Assembly: GCA_022788065.1 (NCBI GenBank)
Contig: JALEWG010000143.1
Coordinates: 1-36,648 of the forward strand
Direction of reading: 5' to 3'
From: Lachnospiraceae bacterium
GTDB taxonomy: Bacteria > Bacillota > Clostridia > Lachnospirales > Lachnospiraceae
DNA length: 36,648 bases
Positions 32,932 through 36,648 of the stretch are shown in pieces (position 1 is the first letter of the stretch; each line of letters begins with the position of its first letter). The notes below the pieces were generated by a model that did not search any database, was not told the origin of the DNA, and was given only the letters and a program-made list of their open reading frames with translations. The translations under genes and the position numbers were made by a program.

Positions 32932-34371
32932 TTAAGCCTCCTTTGACTGCTTGTTTGCTTCCATTGCCTCAACAAGGCCCTGTACGCGGGTCTCATACTG
33001 TGCGGCATTGAAGTTACGCGGGTCAGCCTGGTCACCATCGAAGCCTGCGCACGGAACGCCGAGATCGTTGGTGAAACGACGCTGCATCTCAGCCATATAG
33101 CCGCTCCACGGCTTACAGCTTCTGTTGTAGTGAACGAGAACGCCGTCTACCTTATTGTCACGGCAGATGCCTTCACGCCATGCAACACCCTGCTCGATGC
33201 AGACAGAGTTCGGTGCCTTATAGTAAGCACGCGCCATCTCGTCGATGTTGTTGTAAACGAAACCGAATGCCGGTGCATATACAACGGCCGTTACGTTGAC
33301 GCCGTTTGCTTTTAACGGTTTGAACAGTGCCGGAAGCTTCGGCCAGCACGGAATACCCTCAAACATAACACGGTATTTCTCCGGGAACGGTGTCGTGGTC
33401 TCGCCCTTCTGGATGGTCTCTTCAAGGTCAACAGCCAGCTGCTCAAAAGCTTCTGCTGCCTCTACTCTGGCACGGGCAGTAACGACGTCAGCCATATGGT
33501 TAAAGAGGTCAAATCCGCTGTACGGTGCCGGCTTATACTGTAAGTAATCGCAAACCTTTAACCATGCCTTTGCGGTACGGTTTGCGTTTGCACATGCCTG
33601 CTCAAATTTCTTCTCGTCAAACTTCTTTCCTGTCAGTTCTTCCAGCTGCTTAATCGCTTTGTCAAACTGAGCGCGAACATATTTTACGTTGGAATCGCCC
33701 ACTTCTACCGTATTGTTATACGGGATATCAACCATGATCAGCGGTACGTTGCACATACGGGCAATATTCTCGTACCACTTTGTCATACAGTTACAGATAT
33801 TGTTGCAGCAGAGAACGAAATCCGGCTGCGGGATCTGCATCTGACGGATCGGGGAGATTGCGGCAATTCTTCTCTCTTTATCCGGGCCGTCCGGCAGCTT
33901 TTCAAGTTCAAGAAGATTTACCAGTTCCAGATACGGAGTCTGGGTCTTCGGGTCTTTCTTCGGCTTTCCGGTCGCTTCATCGATCACAACATTTCCGTCC
34001 GCATCCTTTAACGGCTTGCCGGTGCTCGGATCGATGATGTACTCGCCGGTCTCCGGATCAAACTTACGGGCAACACGAATGCCCTTTGCGTAAGCAAGGC
34101 TGATACGTGCGTAGCCGCAGATATCGTTATCATATCCGAGATCCTCGGCTGCCTGACACATCATCTCACCGTAGCGGTTTGCTGCGATACCGGCTGCCTG
34201 ATTCTCCGGATACATTACATTCAGATCAAATGCTGCTGCAAGCTCACACGGGAACTTGGAAGAGGACCAGCCCACTAATTCGCCTCTTTTTTTGGCTTCA
34301 CGCGCATCTTTGTGAACGTCGTCAACGACTTTACGCAGCGCAAGAACGCCAGGACTTACTTGTTTTGCCAT
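32932..34371 (-). CDS. hgdA: (R)-2-hydroxyglutaryl-CoA dehydratase, alpha subunit
   Basis: A 479-residue partner of HgdB; the A. fermentans protein has about 477. Typical stretches are GWSSSKFPCELA, NQAAGIAANRYGEMMCQAAED, DFVLCCNNICNCMTKWYEN (cluster cysteines) and HYNRSCKPWSGYMAEMQRR. Residues 105-145 form a hydrophilic insert of imperfect repeats around TGKPxKD. It acts in the cytosol in glutamate fermentation through 2-hydroxyglutarate. AAGGAGG precedes the ATG. It lies 44 bases after hgdC and 5 bases before hgdB. Confidence 0.96.
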   Translation of the reverse strand: MAKQVSPGVLALRKVVDDVHKDAREAKKRGELVGWSSSKFPCELAAAFDLNVMYPENQAAGIAANRYGEMMCQAAEDLGYDNDICGYARISLAYAKGIRVARKFDPETGEYIIDPSTGKPLKDADGNVVIDEATGKPKKDPKTQTPYLELVNLLELEKLPDGPDKERRIAAISPIRQMQIPQPDFVLCCNNICNCMTKWYENIARMCNVPLIMVDIPYNNTVEVGDSNVKYVRAQFDKAIKQLEELTGKKFDEKKFEQACANANRTAKAWLKVCDYLQYKPAPYSGFDLFNHMADVVTARARVEAAEAFEQLAVDLEETIQKGETTTPFPEKYRVMFEGIPCWPKLPALFKPLKANGVNVTAVVYAPAFGFVYNNIDEMARAYYKAPNSVCIEQGVAWREGICRDNKVDGVLVHYNRSCKPWSGYMAEMQRRFTNDLGVPCAGFDGDQADPRNFNAAQYETRVQGLVEAMEANKQSKEA

Positions 34372-34415
34372 AATAATCCTCCTTTTTCTGACTGATCGTC
34401 AGATCTATACAATGA

Positions 34416-35210
34416 TTACTTATTTTTGCGGTTTGCCGCCTGCCATGCAAACAGCGCAGCGCCAAGCGCACCGTTATACTGTGTCAGCGGAGATGTCTTG
34501 ATCGGGCACCCAAGTTCGTTTTCGAGGGCCTTCACGATTCCCGTATTCTGAGCAACGCCGCCGGTCATAACGACTTCCGGAACGACTCCGACACGGTGCG
34601 CCAGACCCGTGACACGACCTGCTACAGAACGATGGATTCCGTTGATAATGTCACACTTATCGGTTCCCAGAGCCAGCTGACTGATGACTTCGCTTTCGGC
34701 GAAAACAGTACAGGTGGAGCTGATTCCCACGTTCTTTTTGGACATAGCTCCCAGTCTCCCGAGGTCTTCTACCTTAACCTCAAGAACACGTGCCATTACA
34801 TCCAGAAAACGTCCTGTACCAGCTGCACATTTATCATTCATCTGGAAATTGACCATTGCGCCATTTTCAATGTGAAGAATCTTCACATCCTGGCCGCCGA
34901 TATCGATTACCGTATGGACTCCCGGAAACAGGAAGTACGCGCCTCTCGCATGACAGGAAAGCTCGCTCATCTGTTTGTCCGCAATTCCATCCAGAGAATT
35001 GCGGCCGTATCCGGTCGCCAGTGTAAATGCCATATCTTCTTTCGTCATTCCGGCTTCAGCAAGTACCGTTTCGATGGCTCTCTGCGGACCGCTGGTTCCA
35101 GTTCCCACGTCGATCAGAGATTTTGCGATGATCTCCTGGCCATCTTTTAAAATAATACATTTGGACGCAGTGGAACCGACGTCGATTCCCAATGTATAAA
35201 TTGCGCTCAT
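34416..35210 (-). CDS. hgdC: 2-Hydroxyglutaryl-CoA dehydratase activator (component A)
   Basis: A 264-residue ASKHA-fold ATPase; the A. fermentans protein has 260. It carries one [4Fe-4S] cluster at the dimer interface and injects a high-energy electron into HgdAB on ATP hydrolysis. The N-terminal phosphate loop is GIDVGSTASKCI, the second is IDIGGQDVK, and the cluster cysteines are Cys128 (NDKCAAGTGRF) and Cys167 (SSTCTVFAESE). The ATG at 35210 (MSAIYTLGIDVGST) is used because GGAGG precedes it and the upstream extension is not family-like. It is the first gene of hgdCAB, behind its own promoter. Confidence 0.97.
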   Translation of the reverse strand: MSAIYTLGIDVGSTASKCIILKDGQEIIAKSLIDVGTGTSGPQRAIETVLAEAGMTKEDMAFTLATGYGRNSLDGIADKQMSELSCHARGAYFLFPGVHTVIDIGGQDVKILHIENGAMVNFQMNDKCAAGTGRFLDVMARVLEVKVEDLGRLGAMSKKNVGISSTCTVFAESEVISQLALGTDKCDIINGIHRSVAGRVTGLAHRVGVVPEVVMTGGVAQNTGIVKALENELGCPIKTSPLTQYNGALGAALFAWQAANRKNK

Positions 35211-35249
35211 AATAACCTCCGGATTTTCCTTTTGTATCTTACCGAAAAC

Positions 35250-35279
35250 AGTATAGCACACCTGCCTCGGATGCCGCAA
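35250..35279 (-). promoter_or_regulatory. Sigma-A promoter of hgdCAB
   Basis: On the minus strand there is TTGCGG at 35274-35279, an 18-base spacer, and TATACT at 35250-35255 with an upstream TGC (extended -10), about 40 bases before the hgdC ATG. Confidence 0.65.
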
Positions 35280-35309
35280 GCACCAACTGCCGCCGGGTGA
35301 TACAACGTT

Positions 35310-35338
35310 ATCCAGACCGGGATTTTCCCGGCCTGGAT
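35310..35338 (-). repeat. Strong hairpin between gcdA and hgdC
   Basis: Thirteen-base arms (35310-35322 and 35326-35338) pair fully with one G-T pair around a 3-base loop. Only AACGTTG follows on the minus strand, with no T run. It may be a processing or stability element, or a T-less terminator, between gcdA and the hgdCAB promoter. A small GTCC/GGAC hairpin with a GAAA loop (35356-35367) lies nearer gcdA. Confidence 0.7.
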
Positions 35339-35395
35339 CGTCTGGGCATATTACAGTCCGAAAGGACGTTTATCTGAGTTTATCCTTCGGTTGCA

Positions 35396-36648
35396 TCAAG
35401 CTTTAGTAGATTCAAATTCTACAATCGCACGAGGTGTAAGCATCTGGTGCATCGGGCAGATAGACTTCGGATTCTGGTAAACAGCCTCAGTAAATGCCTG
35501 AATGTACGGACGAAGTTCTGTCATATCAACGATCTCGTCAACCATACCAACCTTCGCGCAGTATGCCGGGCGGGATTTGTCATGATACAGCTGGATCATG
35601 TCGTTCATCTTCTTGATGATCGGCTCCATATCCTCACCGGCCTTGCTTGCTTTCACAAGCTTTCTGGAATACATTGCGTTTGCAGCGGTCTCACCCGGCA
35701 TTACGTAGTATTCGCATGCTGCGGTACCAAGAGAGTATACGTTTGTGTTGTTGCCCTGCGGACCGCCCAGTACATAGTGAGCAGCTGCGCTGGCCTTACG
35801 GAGTGTAACCTCCAGAGACGGCAGACCGGAATTCTCGATGGAGTAGATCAGGGACTGACCAAGACCTAGTAACTCAGCCTTCTCAGCGTCGTCGCCTACA
35901 TCGATACCGGTTGTATCCTGCAGCCAGATAAGCGGAATACGGTCACGTGCGCACAGAGTCACAAACTCGTTCATCTTCACAAGACCCTGACGATACAGCT
36001 TTCCGCCGATACCAACAGAATTCTGCTTGTACTCCGGATAATTCATCAGAAGTCCCTGAACGTTTGCGATCACGCCTACAAGAAGTCCGTTCACTTTTGC
36101 GATACCGGTAACCATCTCCGGGCCATAGCCTTTCTTATACTCGTGGAACTCGGAACCGTCGAAGAGACGGCCGATAACATCATAAATATCATACGGACGT
36201 TTTCCGTTCATCGGGATGATGCTGTAAAGATCCTCTGCCGGAAGCAGCGGGCTCTTCGGGTCATCCACACGGAAGAACTCCAGATTGTAAGCCGGAAGAT
36301 AGCTGATATATTTCTTGATTCCGTCGATTACGCCGTAATCATTCTCATATACCTCACGGAAGAAGCCGGTCTCATCGTAATGGATCGGAACAGAGCCCGG
36401 AGCCGGAACCTTGTTCTTGCTGTTTTCGATCTGAGCCGCAACGATCTGATCTGCTGCTTCCTTATCAATATAGCCCTTCGGATTCATACCGGAAAGAATT
36501 CCTGCGCCGCCTACTGCCATGTTTGCCTGGCTGTGTGCGATCAGGATGGTCGGGGAAATGCTGTGATATCCGCCGCCTGCCGGGTTGGTTCCGTAGATAC
36601 CAACGATTACCGGGATACCTAACTGGTTCAGCTCCGCATTGCGGAAGA
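35396..36648 (-). CDS. gcdA: Glutaconyl-CoA decarboxylase alpha subunit (carboxyltransferase), 5' end cut by window edge
   Basis: The C-terminal 416 codons of a protein usually near 587 residues. GcdA moves the carboxyl group of glutaconyl-CoA to biotin, giving crotonyl-CoA; with the membrane subunits it drives a sodium pump. The visible sequence starts FRNAELNQLGIPVIVG, contains YGTNPAGGGYHSISP and NGLLVGVIANVQGLL and the acyl-CoA/biotin segments LWLQDTTGID-like and AAAHYVLGGPQGN, and ends ICPMHQMLTPRAIVEFES. Order gcdA-hgdC-hgdA-hgdB is that of Acidaminococcus fermentans. The biotin-carrier and membrane subunits are not in this window. Confidence 0.96.
   Translation of the reverse strand, partial: FRNAELNQLGIPVIVGIYGTNPAGGGYHSISPTILIAHSQANMAVGGAGILSGMNPKGYIDKEAADQIVAAQIENSKNKVPAPGSVPIHYDETGFFREVYENDYGVIDGIKKYISYLPAYNLEFFRVDDPKSPLLPAEDLYSIIPMNGKRPYDIYDVIGRLFDGSEFHEYKKGYGPEMVTGIAKVNGLLVGVIANVQGLLMNYPEYKQNSVGIGGKLYRQGLVKMNEFVTLCARDRIPLIWLQDTTGIDVGDDAEKAELLGLGQSLIYSIENSGLPSLEVTLRKASAAAHYVLGGPQGNNTNVYSLGTAACEYYVMPGETAANAMYSRKLVKASKAGEDMEPIIKKMNDMIQLYHDKSRPAYCAKVGMVDEIVDMTELRPYIQAFTEAVYQNPKSICPMHQMLTPRAIVEFESTKA

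Noticed and set aside
35310-35338. Hairpin after gcdA as a normal intrinsic terminator
   Set aside because: No T run follows on the transcribed strand, so it is listed only as a hairpin.

Overview
The window looks like a chromosomal segment of a spore-forming, amino-acid-fermenting Clostridium relative of the family Lachnospiraceae. The reasons are: the spoIIA/sigF and spoVA sporulation genes; the gene order tig-clpP-clpX-lon-engB; a T-box leader ahead of valS; HrcA/CIRCE control of groESL; several protein families that I associate mainly with Lachnospiraceae (DUF975, DUF4364, and the DUF5716/DUF5717 type pair); and the glutaconyl-CoA decarboxylase/2-hydroxyglutaryl-CoA dehydratase genes of the hydroxyglutarate pathway of glutamate fermentation. 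Base composition is near half G+C by eye. [Clostridium] symbiosum or a relative would fit, but that is inference. I see no rRNA, tRNA, CRISPR array, phage or insertion sequence.

Left part (1-5,700, minus strand): folC, a 46-residue protein gene and a membrane-anchored TPR/coiled-coil protein are followed by a terminator-like hairpin, then spoIIAA-spoIIAB-sigF, then a 56-residue membrane protein gene, spoVAA and spoVAB (cut by the edge). A candidate sigma-H promoter lies before spoIIAA, and a candidate sigma-G promoter lies before the spoVA set.

5,768-9,570 (minus): a T-box riboswitch with a strong sigma-A promoter leads an operon of a GNAT acetyltransferase, a small four-cysteine protein and valS, ended by a good terminator. 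9,614-11,146 (minus): an AbgT-family transporter.

11,250-16,878 (minus): a tight three-gene set with an actin/Hsp70-like ATPase-fold protein, a 1,191-residue beta-sandwich plus alpha-solenoid protein and a small TPR-like protein. This is the least understood and most interesting locus here.

17,115-24,826: a plus-strand winged-helix DUF4364 gene and a small membrane protein gene face engB, lon, clpX, clpP and tig (minus), the protein quality-control block. A DJ-1/PfpI gene and a DUF975 membrane protein gene follow upstream. 26,176-26,625 (plus): a CYTH phosphatase-like gene, transcribed divergently from the DUF975 gene. 26,694-28,829 (minus): groES-groEL with a CIRCE operator. 28,975-30,095 (plus): an acidic membrane-anchored protein and an IclR regulator. 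30,165-31,565 (minus): a MATE transporter. 31,775 to the right edge (minus): hgdB, hgdA, hgdC and the 3' part of gcdA.

Start sites were often moved inward from the longest reading frame, to an ATG with a clear Shine-Dalgarno sequence and the usual family N-terminus. Database family names are from memory.
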